Origin: Lentzea albidocapillata | Lineage (GTDB): Bacteria > Actinomycetota > Actinomycetes > Mycobacteriales > Pseudonocardiaceae | Direction of reading: 5' to 3' | DNA: 64,000 bases | Assembly: GCF_000719115.1 (NCBI RefSeq) | Contig: NZ_JOEA01000023.1 | Coordinates: 69,981 to 133,980, forward strand | Shown: in pieces, positions 16,802 through 25,034 of the stretch | Layout of the letters: each line of letters starts with the position of its first letter | How positions within the stretch are numbered: the stretch's first letter is position 1 | Notes under the pieces: generated by a model | The model's database searches: none | Seen by the model: only the letters and a program-made list of their open reading frames with translations | Told to the model about the DNA's origin: nothing | Made by a program: the position numbers and the translations under genes

Positions 16802-17500
16802 GTGAGCTCCGTGAGGAACCGCTTGATCGCCGCCACCGCGGTGCTGGGCCTCGGGTCCGTCTTGACCGGATGCGGGAACGACGACCCTGTGAACGATGTG
16901 GTCCCCGGCACGGCCGACACGACCACTACCACCACGAAGCCTGATCAGCCTCAGTACTTCGCCAACACCGACCACGTCGGGAAGAAGGTGACCATCGCGG
17001 CCCCGGTGGAGAACGATCTCACCGACGAGTCCGTAATCCTCGACGCAGCCCCCTACGGCGACGACTCGCTTCTCGTGCTCTTCAAGGACAACCAGCCCGA
17101 GTTCACCGAGGGCCAGACAATGACAGTGACCGGCACCGTGCGGCAGTTCTCCTACGACGACTATGCCGAGCGGTACGGGCTGGGCGAGGCGGCACGCCGC
17201 GCCGGCAGGCTACAGGCCGATCTCGACCGCAACTACGCCGACGACGTCGTCACGTTGTCGGCTGAGGGTGTACACCACGGACACGAAGCGATCCGTTCGC
17301 TGGCGGCGATTCTGCGCAGCTATCTGCCCGACGGCGCGTACAGCTATCGCAGCCTGCTCGTGCACGGCGAGGTCGGCATGCTCCAGTGGGCCGGGCGATG
17401 TACCGCGGGCAGCACCAGCATCCACGACGGCGTTGACACTTATGTGGTGAAGAACGGCCGCATCGCAGCGCAGACGACCCATTATTCAGCGCGAGAGTGA
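16802..17500 (+). CDS. Lipoprotein with OB-fold-like and SnoaL/NTF2-like domains
   Basis: 232 residues from GTG 16802 (ATG 16787/16790 and GTG 16811 are alternatives). The signal peptide ends in lipobox 'LTGC'. Residues ~50-125 form a small beta domain ('ILDAAPYGDDSLLVLF', 'MTVTGTVRQFSYDDYAERYG') closely related to the protein at 29259. From ~140 an alpha+beta SnoaL-like domain follows ('NYADDVVTLSAEGVHHG', 'VVKNGRIAAQTTHY'). The join falls in an Arg/Ala-rich linker. The protein is exported and lipid-anchored. The domain pairing is unusual, and ligand and reaction are unknown. Confidence 0.75.
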   Translation: MSSVRNRLIAATAVLGLGSVLTGCGNDDPVNDVVPGTADTTTTTTKPDQPQYFANTDHVGKKVTIAAPVENDLTDESVILDAAPYGDDSLLVLFKDNQPEFTEGQTMTVTGTVRQFSYDDYAERYGLGEAARRAGRLQADLDRNYADDVVTLSAEGVHHGHEAIRSLAAILRSYLPDGAYSYRSLLVHGEVGMLQWAGRCTAGSTSIHDGVDTYVVKNGRIAAQTTHYSARE

Positions 17501-17531
17501 CGTTCTCCGCCATTTGTGGCAACACGGCACC

Positions 17532-17544
17532 GTTGGGGTACAAC
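17532..17544. promoter_or_regulatory. Operator-like site before marR
   Basis: GTTGGGGTACAAC, an imperfect copy of the palindrome at 6775-6787, 6 nt before the MarR ATG in both cases. No separate Shine-Dalgarno sequence is visible, so binding here would block translation initiation or transcription. Confidence 0.45.
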
Positions 17545-17550
17545 TGTGCC

Positions 17551-18033
17551 ATGACTCGGTCCAAGGTCGACATCACCAGCGTCGATGCACTCGCGGACGC
17601 CGTGCTCACCGCGTCGCGTCTCCTCGTCGCCATCTCCGCACGGTCGATCGCCGCAGCGGGCGACACCATCACGCTGCCCCAGTTCCGTGTGCTCGTCGTG
17701 CTGCAGAGCAGAGGGCCGATGAAACTGACCACGCTGGCCGAGCTCCTCGGGGTCAACCCGTCCACCGCGACCAGGACGGTCGACCGCCTCCTCGCAATGG
17801 AGACGGTGGCGCGTCAGCCCAACCCGGCCTCACGCCGCGAAGTCGTCATCGAGCTGACCGAGTCCGGCAAGAAGCTCGTCCGGGATGTCACCCGACGACG
17901 TCGTGCCGGGATCAGGAAGATCGTCGAGCGGATGCCGGAGGATCACCGGCAAGGCCTCATCGACGCGCTTACGGCGTTCGCCACGGCCGGCGGAGAGCCA
18001 GCCGTGAACGGGAGCGATCTCGGCTGGATCTGA
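17551..18033 (+). CDS. MarR-family transcriptional regulator
   Basis: 160 residues from ATG 17551; earlier in-frame codons lack homology. Winged-helix core: 'LTTLAELLGVNPSTATRTVDRLLAMETVARQPN' spans the recognition helix, followed by the wing 'REVVIELTESGKKLV'. Flanking N- and C-terminal helices serve dimerisation. Such regulators respond to phenolics, oxidants or antibiotics. The C-terminal 'GGEPAVNGSDLGWI' tail is also kept by the deleted paralogue at 6794. Possible targets are the lipoprotein gene upstream and itself. Confidence 0.9.
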   Translation: MTRSKVDITSVDALADAVLTASRLLVAISARSIAAAGDTITLPQFRVLVVLQSRGPMKLTTLAELLGVNPSTATRTVDRLLAMETVARQPNPASRREVVIELTESGKKLVRDVTRRRRAGIRKIVERMPEDHRQGLIDALTAFATAGGEPAVNGSDLGWI

Positions 18034-18034
18034 C

Positions 18035-18500
18035 TCACTCACGGCCGCGCCAGCGCAGATACGCCGCCGTCGCCCCGCACAGCAGCGTGCCCACGCTGAC
18101 CGCCTTGCGGTGCTGGGACAGCCACAGCTGCGGACTGTGATCGCGCTGGTGCGGTCCGAAGCGGCCTGGGCGCCGTTCGCGCGAGGTAACGGTCGAGGAG
18201 TCCGGGCATCAGCCGGTTCGCCGTCAACGTGGCTACCGTGCTGGCGCCGAGCCAGTACTCACGACGATCGGGGTGGTCGGCCGCGTACGTGATCGCCTCG
18301 GCCGCCAGCTCCGGCTGGTAGATCGGTGCCACCGGTGTCGCCTTGCAGCGCATGCGGGACAGCGCCCAGTCGAACTGCGGCGTGTTGAGCGCCGGCAGCT
18401 GCACCATCGTGATCTCCAGGCCGCTGCGGTCGTGCACGAGTTCGCACCGCAGGGACTCGGTGAAGCCCTGAATGGCATGTTTGGCGCCACCACTGCAGGC
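18035..18500 (-). pseudogene. Short-chain dehydrogenase/reductase, decayed
   Basis: The minus frame starts abruptly inside the family at 'GGAKHAIQGFTESLRCEL', the Lys/helix segment after the catalytic Tyr; the Rossmann NAD(P) half and the Tyr itself are absent. It continues well through 'MVQLPALNTPQFDWALSRM' to 'LLDRYLAR'. The frame then shifts and the typical C-terminal end of this SDR subfamily appears ('PQLWLSQHRKAVSVG', ending 'AAYLRWRGRE' stop at 18035). It therefore has a missing 5' end plus an internal deletion with frameshift. It is divergent from the TPP enzyme. Confidence 0.75.
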
Positions 18501-18657
18501 CTGACTCCTCACGTCACGACATCGAGCCGTTATCCAAACGACAGCCTCGCAACGGTTGCGCCACCAAAACGTTTCCAGCCGCAATGGTCGATGCGTTACG
18601 TGTTGACGACCACGGATCCGGGGTAGGCGAACGGAGAGACCCTAGCGAGGAGGCTTC

Positions 18658-20451
18658 ATGACCCAGACGGTCGGTGACCACGTAGTCGCCAGGTTGAGGG
18701 ACTGGCAGGTCGACCAGGTGTTCGCCTACCCCGGTGATGGCATCAACGGCGTCATCGCCGCGTTCGGCAGGGCAGGTGACCAACCGCGCTTCGTCCAGGC
18801 CAGGCATGAGGAGATGGCGGCATTCGCAGCGGTGGGCTACGCCAAGTTCTCCGGCGAGGTCGGCATCTGCCTGGCCACCTCCGGCCCCGGTGCCATCCAT
18901 CTGCTCAACGGGCTGTACGACGCCAAGCTGGACCACGTGCCGGTAGTGGCGATCGTCGGTCAGACGGCCCGCAGCGCGATGGGCGGCAGCTACCAGCAGG
19001 AGGTGGACCTGCAGTCGTTGTTCAAGGACGTAGCGAGCGAGTACCTCGTCGAGGTCAACGTAGCCGAGCAGCTGCCCAACGCGATCGACCGGGCCATCCG
19101 CGTCGCGCTCGCGGAGCGCGCGCCCACAGCGGTGATCATTCCGGCCGACCTGCAGGAGGAGGACTACGTTCCGCCGCAGCACGAGTTCAAGCAGGTTCCG
19201 TCCAGCAGGCCGGGCGCTCCGAGGTCGAGGGTGCTACCTCCCGAGGAAGACATCAGCCGGGCCGCTGAGATTCTCAACTCCGGCGAGAGGGTCGCCGTGC
19301 TGATCGGTTCAGGGGCACGGTCGGCCGTGGACGAAGTCGAACAGCTGGCCGATCTCACCGGCGCCGGTGTCGCGAAAGCGCTGCTGGGCAAAGACGTGTT
19401 GCCCGACGACCTGCCGTACGTCACCGGGTCGATCGGACTGCTCGGCACCCGCCCGAGCTATGAACTGATGCGTGACTGCGACACGTTGCTGATCGTGGGA
19501 TCGAACTTCCCCTACACCCAGTACCTCCCGGATTTCGGTCAGGCGCGGGCGATCCAGATCGACATCGACGGCAAGTTCATCGGCATGCGCTACCCCACCG
19601 AGCTGAACCTGATCGGCGACGCGCAGGCCACCCTCGCGGCGCTCGTACCGTTGCTGGAACGCAAACCACGCAGCAAATGGCGGGAATCGGTCGAGAGCAA
19701 CGTCGCCCGCTGGTGGGACACCATGGAGAAGCAGGCGATGGTCGAGGCCGACCCGGTCAACCCGATGCGCGTCGTCTGGGAGCTGTCGAGCCGGGTCCCG
19801 GACAACGCGATCATCACCGCCGACTCCGGTTCCGCGGCGAACTGGTACGCCCGCGACCTGAAGATGCGACGCGGTATGCGCGGCTCCCTCTCGGGAACGC
19901 TCGCGACGATGGGCCCGGCGGTGCCGTACGCGATCGGCGCGAAGTTCGCCCATCCCGATCGTCCGGTGATCGCGCTGGTCGGTGATGGCGCGATGCAGAT
20001 GAACGGTCTGGCCGAGCTGATCACCGTGATCCGGTATGCGGACAGGTGGTCAGATCCGCGGCTGGTGGTCTGCGTGTTCCACAACAACGACCTCAACCAG
20101 GTCACGTGGGAGCTGCGGGCGATGGGCGGCGCACCGAAGTTCGAGGAGTCGCAGACACTCCCCGATGTGGACTACGCGGGCTTCGCCCGCTCTCTCGGGA
20201 TGCTGGCCATCGACGTCGACTCCCCCGATCAGCTCGGACGCGCGTGGGATCTGGCCCTCAGCGCCGACCGGCCGACGCTGCTGGACTTCCGGTGCGATCC
20301 CGAGGTGCCGCCGATCCCACCACACGCCACGTTCGAGCAGGTGAAGTCGTTGACCGAGGCGATCCTGCGCGGCGACCCGGAGGCGTGGCACCTGATCGTC
20401 CAGGGCACCAAGACCAAGGCGCAGGAGCTGCTGCCCGGCGCGCAGAGGTGA
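18658..20451 (+). CDS. Thiamine-pyrophosphate-dependent oxidase/decarboxylase (pyruvate oxidase-like)
   Basis: 597 residues, ATG 18658 behind GCGAGGAGG. Three-domain TPP enzyme: the N-terminal PYR domain has the catalytic Glu in 'QARHEEMAAFAAVGYAKF', the central domain is FAD/nucleotide-binding-like ('VAVLIGSGARSAVDEVEQL'), and the C-terminal PP domain has the Mg-TPP motif 'VGDGAMQMNGLAELITV' with Asn ligands in 'VFHNNDLNQVTWE'. Likely substrates are pyruvate or another 2-oxo acid; acetolactate synthase activity is less likely without a regulatory subunit gene. It opens a run of small stress-type genes. Confidence 0.9.
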   Translation: MTQTVGDHVVARLRDWQVDQVFAYPGDGINGVIAAFGRAGDQPRFVQARHEEMAAFAAVGYAKFSGEVGICLATSGPGAIHLLNGLYDAKLDHVPVVAIVGQTARSAMGGSYQQEVDLQSLFKDVASEYLVEVNVAEQLPNAIDRAIRVALAERAPTAVIIPADLQEEDYVPPQHEFKQVPSSRPGAPRSRVLPPEEDISRAAEILNSGERVAVLIGSGARSAVDEVEQLADLTGAGVAKALLGKDVLPDDLPYVTGSIGLLGTRPSYELMRDCDTLLIVGSNFPYTQYLPDFGQARAIQIDIDGKFIGMRYPTELNLIGDAQATLAALVPLLERKPRSKWRESVESNVARWWDTMEKQAMVEADPVNPMRVVWELSSRVPDNAIITADSGSAANWYARDLKMRRGMRGSLSGTLATMGPAVPYAIGAKFAHPDRPVIALVGDGAMQMNGLAELITVIRYADRWSDPRLVVCVFHNNDLNQVTWELRAMGGAPKFEESQTLPDVDYAGFARSLGMLAIDVDSPDQLGRAWDLALSADRPTLLDFRCDPEVPPIPPHATFEQVKSLTEAILRGDPEAWHLIVQGTKTKAQELLPGAQR

Positions 20452-20457
20452 ATAACC

Positions 20458-20679
20458 ATGAGTTCACCTGACCAGCGGGACGAGCCGCTCTACGGCGCGA
20501 AGGTGACGGCAGGCTGGCTCAGCGTCGCGTTCCTGCTCGGCCTGCTGTGGGTAGCCGTGGAGCGCGGACCGAACCAGGCATACATCGCGCTTGTCGCATG
20601 CACTGTCGTCGCTCTGGTGATCGGACTTGTGGCTGGGATGCGCAGACATGCACGCCGACGACGATTTGAGCGCTCGTAG
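20458..20679 (+). CDS. Small two-helix membrane protein
   Basis: 73 residues, starting 6 nt after the TPP enzyme stop, so cotranscribed. Two helices ('TAGWLSVAFLLGLLWVAV', 'ALVACTVVALVIGLVAGM') and a basic C-terminal tail (RRHARRRRFERS). No family is recognised. It could tether or assist the membrane-associating oxidase encoded upstream. Confidence 0.7.
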   Translation: MSSPDQRDEPLYGAKVTAGWLSVAFLLGLLWVAVERGPNQAYIALVACTVVALVIGLVAGMRRHARRRRFERS

Positions 20680-20772
20680 CAGATCCTGCTCGGTTCTTTG
20701 ATCACAGCCGTGGGCGTGCTCGGCCGCTCGCCCAAGAATCAGTCGAAATCGACGTGAGGAGGCATGGACCAC

Positions 20773-21186
20773 ATGACCGTGGTAACTGAAATGCTTGAGA
20801 CCTATCCGGCGGACCTGGGTGAGGTCGACCGGTCAGCGCTCGTGCGGTGCATCGAGGAATGCATCGCCTGCGCGCAGGCATGTACGGCCTGTGCGGACGC
20901 GTGCTTGTCGGAGTCGGATGACCAGTTGCCGATGTTGCGCAAGTGCATCCGCACCTGCGAGGACTGTGCGGACATCTGCGCCGCCGCCGGCCGGATTCTG
21001 TCGCGCCACACCGGCTACGACGCCAACGCCACCCGCGCCGTGCTCGAAGCGTGCGCGACCCTCTGCAAGTCGTGCGGCGACGAATGTGCTCAACATGCCG
21101 AACGGCACGAGCACTGCCGGGTCTGCGCGGAAGCATGCCGCAAGTGCGAACAGGCGTGCCGGAATCTGATCGGCGCGCTCGCCTGA
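20773..21186 (+). CDS. Four-helix-bundle copper-binding protein (DUF326, Csp-like)
   Basis: 137 residues from ATG 20773; the ATG at 20764 lies only 1 nt after AGGAGG, too close. Some 20 Cys residues line helical repeats of the type CxxxC ('CIEECIACAQACTACADAC', 'CIRTCEDCADICAAAG', 'CATLCKSCGDECAQHAE', 'CRVCAEACRKCEQACR'). This pattern defines DUF326/Csp copper-storage proteins, which hold Cu(I) inside the bundle. No signal peptide, so cytosolic. Its likely job is copper sequestration. Confidence 0.9.
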   Translation: MTVVTEMLETYPADLGEVDRSALVRCIEECIACAQACTACADACLSESDDQLPMLRKCIRTCEDCADICAAAGRILSRHTGYDANATRAVLEACATLCKSCGDECAQHAERHEHCRVCAEACRKCEQACRNLIGALA

Positions 21187-21210
21187 GGCAACGCTCGGAA
21201 GGACAGGACG

Positions 21211-21396
21211 ATGGACGTCAAACCTCGTATCCGGGCAGGTTTGCTCTTCGCGCTGATCCCGCTGGCGTTCCTGATCGGATTCGCCGTCTACGCGGGCAAC
21301 CGCTACCAGGTCTCCCGGATCGCTCTGGCGGCCATCGCCCTGTCCGCGGCAGCGGTGCCGATGACGGTGATGCTGTTCTCCATCAACCGCCGCTGA
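21211..21396 (+). CDS. Small two-helix membrane protein
   Basis: 61 residues, ATG 21211 behind GGAAGGACAGG. Two hydrophobic helices ('LLFALIPLAFLIGFAVYAG', 'IALAAIALSAAAVPMTVML') with short basic ends. It follows the copper-binding protein by 24 nt and is probably in the same transcript. The function is unknown. Confidence 0.65.
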   Translation: MDVKPRIRAGLLFALIPLAFLIGFAVYAGNRYQVSRIALAAIALSAAAVPMTVMLFSINRR

Positions 21397-21599
21397 GTTA
21401 TTACGACGTCGTGATGTGAGCTCCGACAGCGTGCGGTGTGTTGATGAGACCGACCAGGCTGAACGCCTATGGCGTGTTGCGGTCGGTGTCGAAAGGGCTA
21501 TCAGCAGCCCAGTCTCATCCTGACATCTGCCTCGAATGTGCCGTACATGACCGGCACACCAAGCGAACCGCGCCGCACAGAGCGTTACCTTTCGTATGT

Positions 21600-21609
21600 G
21601 CAACATTTG
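21600..21609 (+). promoter_or_regulatory. GCAACATTTG motif, copy 3
   Basis: Exact 10-mer inside the 299-bp gap 21397-21695, which otherwise holds no gene. It lies 86 bp upstream of the HesB-like start at 21696, which probably heads a transcript with the universal stress protein. Confidence 0.5.
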
Positions 21610-21695
21610 CGCTACCCGCGCATCAGGTGTGTGCAGCCAATGCGTCCGGTCCTTACGGTGGACTCGTCAGCCCGAAGCCGTCACCAGGAGCCGCA

Positions 21696-21989
21696 ATGCT
21701 CGACGTCAGCCAGCGAGCCAGCCAAGCGATCAACACCATCGCCTCCGCCGCCTGCCGCAGCGAACAGGGTGGGCTGAGGATCTCGCTCACCAGGAAGCCT
21801 GCCGAGGGCGCCGGCTTCGCGCTGGTGGTCGCCGACGAGCCGGTGGACGGTGACCAGGTCGTGGCCGGAACTGCGGGCTCGCGTGTGTTCCTCGACCACG
21901 TCGCCGCTCGCTGCCTCAGCGAGCAGGTGCTTGATGTCCAGGGCGACGATCGCGGCAAGTTCCACTTCGCCGTTCACCGCAAGTCCTGA
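21696..21989 (+). CDS. HesB/IscA-like small protein without cluster cysteines
   Basis: 97 residues from ATG 21696 (CCAGGAG upstream). The fold pattern is that of the Fe-S biosynthesis family in its actinobacterial 'adhesin-like' branch: 'VSQRASQAINTIASAA', 'GGLRISLTRKP', 'DEPVDGDQVV' and 'GSRVFLDHVAARCLSEQVLDVQ'. The three conserved Cys of IscA (CxnCGC) are missing, so cluster assembly in the classic way is unlikely. It is followed after 11 nt by a universal stress protein gene. Confidence 0.7.
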   Translation: MLDVSQRASQAINTIASAACRSEQGGLRISLTRKPAEGAGFALVVADEPVDGDQVVAGTAGSRVFLDHVAARCLSEQVLDVQGDDRGKFHFAVHRKS

Positions 21990-22000
21990 GGCGGCGGACC

Positions 22001-22768
22001 ATGTCTGCGGCGAATCCGTTCGTCGAGGTCGGCCACCGAGGTGGTTTAGTCGTCGGCTTCGACGGCTCCGACCCCGCGTGGGAAGCGGTCAGGTGGGCAG
22101 CGGACGAAGCCGCCCACCGATTCTGTCCGCTGCTGCTCGTGCATGCGCATCTGACGTCGGTCACGAGTGCGTGGGGCGCGGTGGCGGCACCCGGATGGGG
22201 TCCTGCGGCGGTGTTCGATGACACGTCGCTCGTACGGCAGGCAGAAGAGAATGTCGCCGTCGCCGCCGAGGAGTGCCGACGGCTTGAGCCGGGACTTGAG
22301 GTCGACGTCAAAGTCGTGGGCGGCCGGGCGACTCCCGCCTTGATCGAGGCAGCACGGACCGTGGACGCCGAACTGCTGGTAGTCGGGATGTCTCACCAGT
22401 GGGCGTTGCCTCGCGCGTTGATCGGCTCCACCGTCACGAGCTTGGTGCACGACGTGGACCGCCCTGTTGTCGCGGTTCGCGGTGGCCAGGTGGGCCGGAG
22501 CGGTCCGGTGATCGTGGGCGTGGACGACTCGCCTGACAGCATGCCCGCCGTGCGATTCGCCGCCGGCTACGCGAAGCGCCACGCGTGCGAACTACGTCCT
22601 GTGCGCGACGATGCCAAGACCCTGCTGGAGCAGTCCGAAGATGCCCAGCTCCTCGTGGTGAGCGACCGCGGCGACAATGCCGTGCATCGGGCGCTGTTCG
22701 GCTCGGTCAGCCATACCGCGCTCAACCACGCATCCTGTCCCGTCGCCGTGGTACCCATGCCTTGCTGA
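22001..22768 (+). CDS. Universal stress protein, tandem UspA domains, second one shortened
   Basis: 255 residues. Domain 1 is complete: 'LVVGFDGSDPAWEAVRWAADEA' opens it and 'LLVVGMSHQWALPRALIGST' is the ATP-type loop G-2x-G-9x-G(S/T). Domain 2 starts normally ('VIVGVDDSPDSMPAVRFAAG') but jumps from 'KRHACELRPVR' to 'KTLLEQSEDAQLLVVSDRG', missing about 50-60 residues in the middle, with the end 'GSVSHTALNHASCPVAVVP' intact. Related two-domain proteins, including the one at 28317, have about 300 residues. This appears to be an in-frame internal deletion; activity of domain 2 is doubtful. Confidence 0.85.
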   Translation: MSAANPFVEVGHRGGLVVGFDGSDPAWEAVRWAADEAAHRFCPLLLVHAHLTSVTSAWGAVAAPGWGPAAVFDDTSLVRQAEENVAVAAEECRRLEPGLEVDVKVVGGRATPALIEAARTVDAELLVVGMSHQWALPRALIGSTVTSLVHDVDRPVVAVRGGQVGRSGPVIVGVDDSPDSMPAVRFAAGYAKRHACELRPVRDDAKTLLEQSEDAQLLVVSDRGDNAVHRALFGSVSHTALNHASCPVAVVPMPC

Positions 22769-22787
22769 GCGAATAGGGAGGCAAGGG

Positions 22788-23540
22788 GTGCACGAACAGC
22801 CGGGTGGGTTCATGGCCGGCCTGCGCATGCTCATCGTCTTCGTCGCCGCCGAGGTGGCGTTCCTGGCGCTGTCGCTGCTCACGCTGATCTGGTACACGTC
22901 GGCCGACCCGACGATCGCCGAGGAGGGTCGACTACCCGACAGCGGCCTGCTCGTGTTGCTGATCGTGCCTCCTGTGGGTGGTGCGCTGGTCGCGATCGCG
23001 TGCACGTCGCTGTTCGGAGCAGGACAACGAACAGGCCGGTGGCGCCGCGAACTCGCGGTCCGGTCCGGTCTGCGTTCAGCTGGTCTCGGTGCGGCGATCG
23101 GGCTCGCCGGACTGCTGGTCACCATCCCCGCCGCTATCGTGTGGGCGAACTGGGTCGGCGGCGATCAGGCCACGTCTTCGGTAGGTGAGGCGTTCGCCGA
23201 CCGGCAGATGCCCACCGCTGCGGCTGTGACCGTGTTCCTCGTGGTGTGGCTCGTCGCTCCCGCTGCCGAGGAGGTGCTCTTCCGGGGTGCGTTGTGGCGC
23301 TCACTGGAGCACTGGCGGCTCAACCGGTGGGTTGTGTTCGCGGTGACGAGTGTTCTGTTTTCCTTGGCGCATCTGGAACTGCTGCGCACCCCACTACTCC
23401 TGGTGCTGTCGATTCCAGTCGGACTGGCCAGGATGTTCACCGGCAGCCTGATCGGAGCGATCGTCGCTCATCAGGTGAACAACCTGCTGCCCGCCTTGGC
23501 TTTGCTGCTGGCGCTGACGGGCAACGTTCCCCAGCTCTGA
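22788..23540 (+). CDS. CPBP-family intramembrane metalloprotease (Abi/CAAX-like)
   Basis: 250 residues from GTG 22788 (GGGAGG upstream). Seven to eight helices. Active-site motifs in order: Glu-Glu in 'PAAEEVLFRGALWRSLE', His in 'LFSLAHLELL' and His/Asn in 'AHQVNNLLPAL', the hallmark of glutamic-type CPBP proteases. In bacteria these act in peptide maturation, immunity or signalling; the target is unknown. It is 19 nt after the universal stress gene and convergent with the POT transporter gene 3 bp away. Confidence 0.88.
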   Translation: MHEQPGGFMAGLRMLIVFVAAEVAFLALSLLTLIWYTSADPTIAEEGRLPDSGLLVLLIVPPVGGALVAIACTSLFGAGQRTGRWRRELAVRSGLRSAGLGAAIGLAGLLVTIPAAIVWANWVGGDQATSSVGEAFADRQMPTAAAVTVFLVVWLVAPAAEEVLFRGALWRSLEHWRLNRWVVFAVTSVLFSLAHLELLRTPLLLVLSIPVGLARMFTGSLIGAIVAHQVNNLLPALALLLALTGNVPQL

Positions 23541-23543
23541 GCC

Positions 23544-25001
23544 TCAGCGCACGCCGCTCATCAGCTTGCGGATGAACGGACTGGCCAGGGCAAGCAGCAC
23601 TCCGAATGCGACCGCCGCACCGCCGACGACACTGAAGTACACCGCCTCGTTGTCGACGCTGTAGTAGCTCGCGAGCGCACCCGCGGTAGCCGTGCCCAGC
23701 GCGATCGAAAGGAAGTTCAACGCGACCATCTGGGTGCGGAACGCCTGTGGCGCCAGCTTCGTGGACAACGACAAGCCCACCGGGGACAGCAATAGTTCGG
23801 CAACGCTGAAGGTCAGCAGGATCAGGACAAGCATCAGCAGTGGTGTGGTGTTGCCGGTACCGCCGGCGAAGGGCAGGAACATCAGGAACGCGACACCCAT
23901 GATGACCGTGCCGAGTGCGAACTTCACCGGTGCGGACGGCTGACGGGACCCGAGCCGCGTCCACATCGCCGCGAACACTCCCGCCAGCAGGATGATGAAG
24001 ATCGGGTTGATCGAGTTCGCCCACGCGACCGGCATCTCCCAGCCGAACAGCGTGCGGTCGAGCCGCTGGTCGACGTAGAGGACGACGACGGTGAACTGCT
24101 GCTGGAACAGGGAGAAGAACACGAAGCTGGCCAGGAACATCGGGATGAAGCTGAGCACCCGGCGCCGTTCCACCCGGGTGATCTTCCTGCTGCTCAGGAT
24201 AACGGCGAAGTATGCGACCGCCGCCACCGCCACGACCAGGACCGTCACCGTGGCGAGGTTGGCGGCCGTGATCACTCCGGTCAGCACGAGCGCGGCCACC
24301 ACGGCCACAACCGCCAGCGCACCGATACCGGCGACGGCACGGCCCTTCCCCGGAAGCGGGTTCGGCACGACGCTCGCGTCCCGCGACAGGTTCTTGCGCC
24401 CGATCGTGTACTGGACGAGCCCTGCGGCCATGCCGATCGCAGCGAGCCCGAACCCGTAGTGAAATCCGAGTTGCTGCTGCGCGAGACCAGTGAGCAGCGG
24501 CCCGATGAACGCCCCGAGGTTCACACCGAGGTAGAACAGCGAAAAGCCGGCGTCACGCCGTTCGTCGCCCTCGGCGTAGAGGGAACCGACGAGCGCGGTC
24601 GCGTTGGCCTTCAATCCACCGCTGCCCAACGCAACGGCACACAGACCGAGACCAACACCGGCGAGCCCCGGTACGACAGCCAGCGAGATGTGACCGAACA
24701 TGATGAGAACGGCGCTGTAGAAGAGAGTTCGCTCCGAGCCCACCACACGGTCGGCGATCCAGGCACCGACGATCGTGGACAGATACACCAGACCGCCGTA
24801 GGCACCAACGATGCTGGTCGCGGTGGTTTCGGAGAGTCCAAGACCACCTTCGGTCGCCGAGTAGTAGAGATAGATCGTGAGGATGCCCTGCATCCCGTAA
24901 AAGGAGAACCGTTCCCACATCTCCACGCCGAACAAGTTCGCTAAGCCGCGTGGGTGTCCGAAGAACGCGGTGTCCGCGCTGTTGCGGGTGGAGGTGCTCA
25001 T
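23544..25001 (-). CDS. POT/PTR-family peptide:proton symporter
   Basis: 485 residues, 12-14 helices. The N-terminus 'GVEMWERFSFYGMQGILTIYL' contains the ExxER-type proton-coupling motif of POT transporters. 'LGSGGLKANATALVGSLYAEGDERRDAGFSLFYLGVNLGAF' spans the two PTR2 signatures. It imports di- or tripeptides with protons in the cytoplasmic membrane. It starts at ATG 25001 and runs towards the CPBP gene. Upstream on the same strand is a decayed enolase-superfamily gene. Confidence 0.93.
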   Translation of the reverse strand: MSTSTRNSADTAFFGHPRGLANLFGVEMWERFSFYGMQGILTIYLYYSATEGGLGLSETTATSIVGAYGGLVYLSTIVGAWIADRVVGSERTLFYSAVLIMFGHISLAVVPGLAGVGLGLCAVALGSGGLKANATALVGSLYAEGDERRDAGFSLFYLGVNLGAFIGPLLTGLAQQQLGFHYGFGLAAIGMAAGLVQYTIGRKNLSRDASVVPNPLPGKGRAVAGIGALAVVAVVAALVLTGVITAANLATVTVLVVAVAAVAYFAVILSSRKITRVERRRVLSFIPMFLASFVFFSLFQQQFTVVVLYVDQRLDRTLFGWEMPVAWANSINPIFIILLAGVFAAMWTRLGSRQPSAPVKFALGTVIMGVAFLMFLPFAGGTGNTTPLLMLVLILLTFSVAELLLSPVGLSLSTKLAPQAFRTQMVALNFLSIALGTATAGALASYYSVDNEAVYFSVVGGAAVAFGVLLALASPFIRKLMSGVR

Positions 25002-25034
25002 TGTCCCTGCCGTCCCTTCCGTTGGGCCTGCGTG

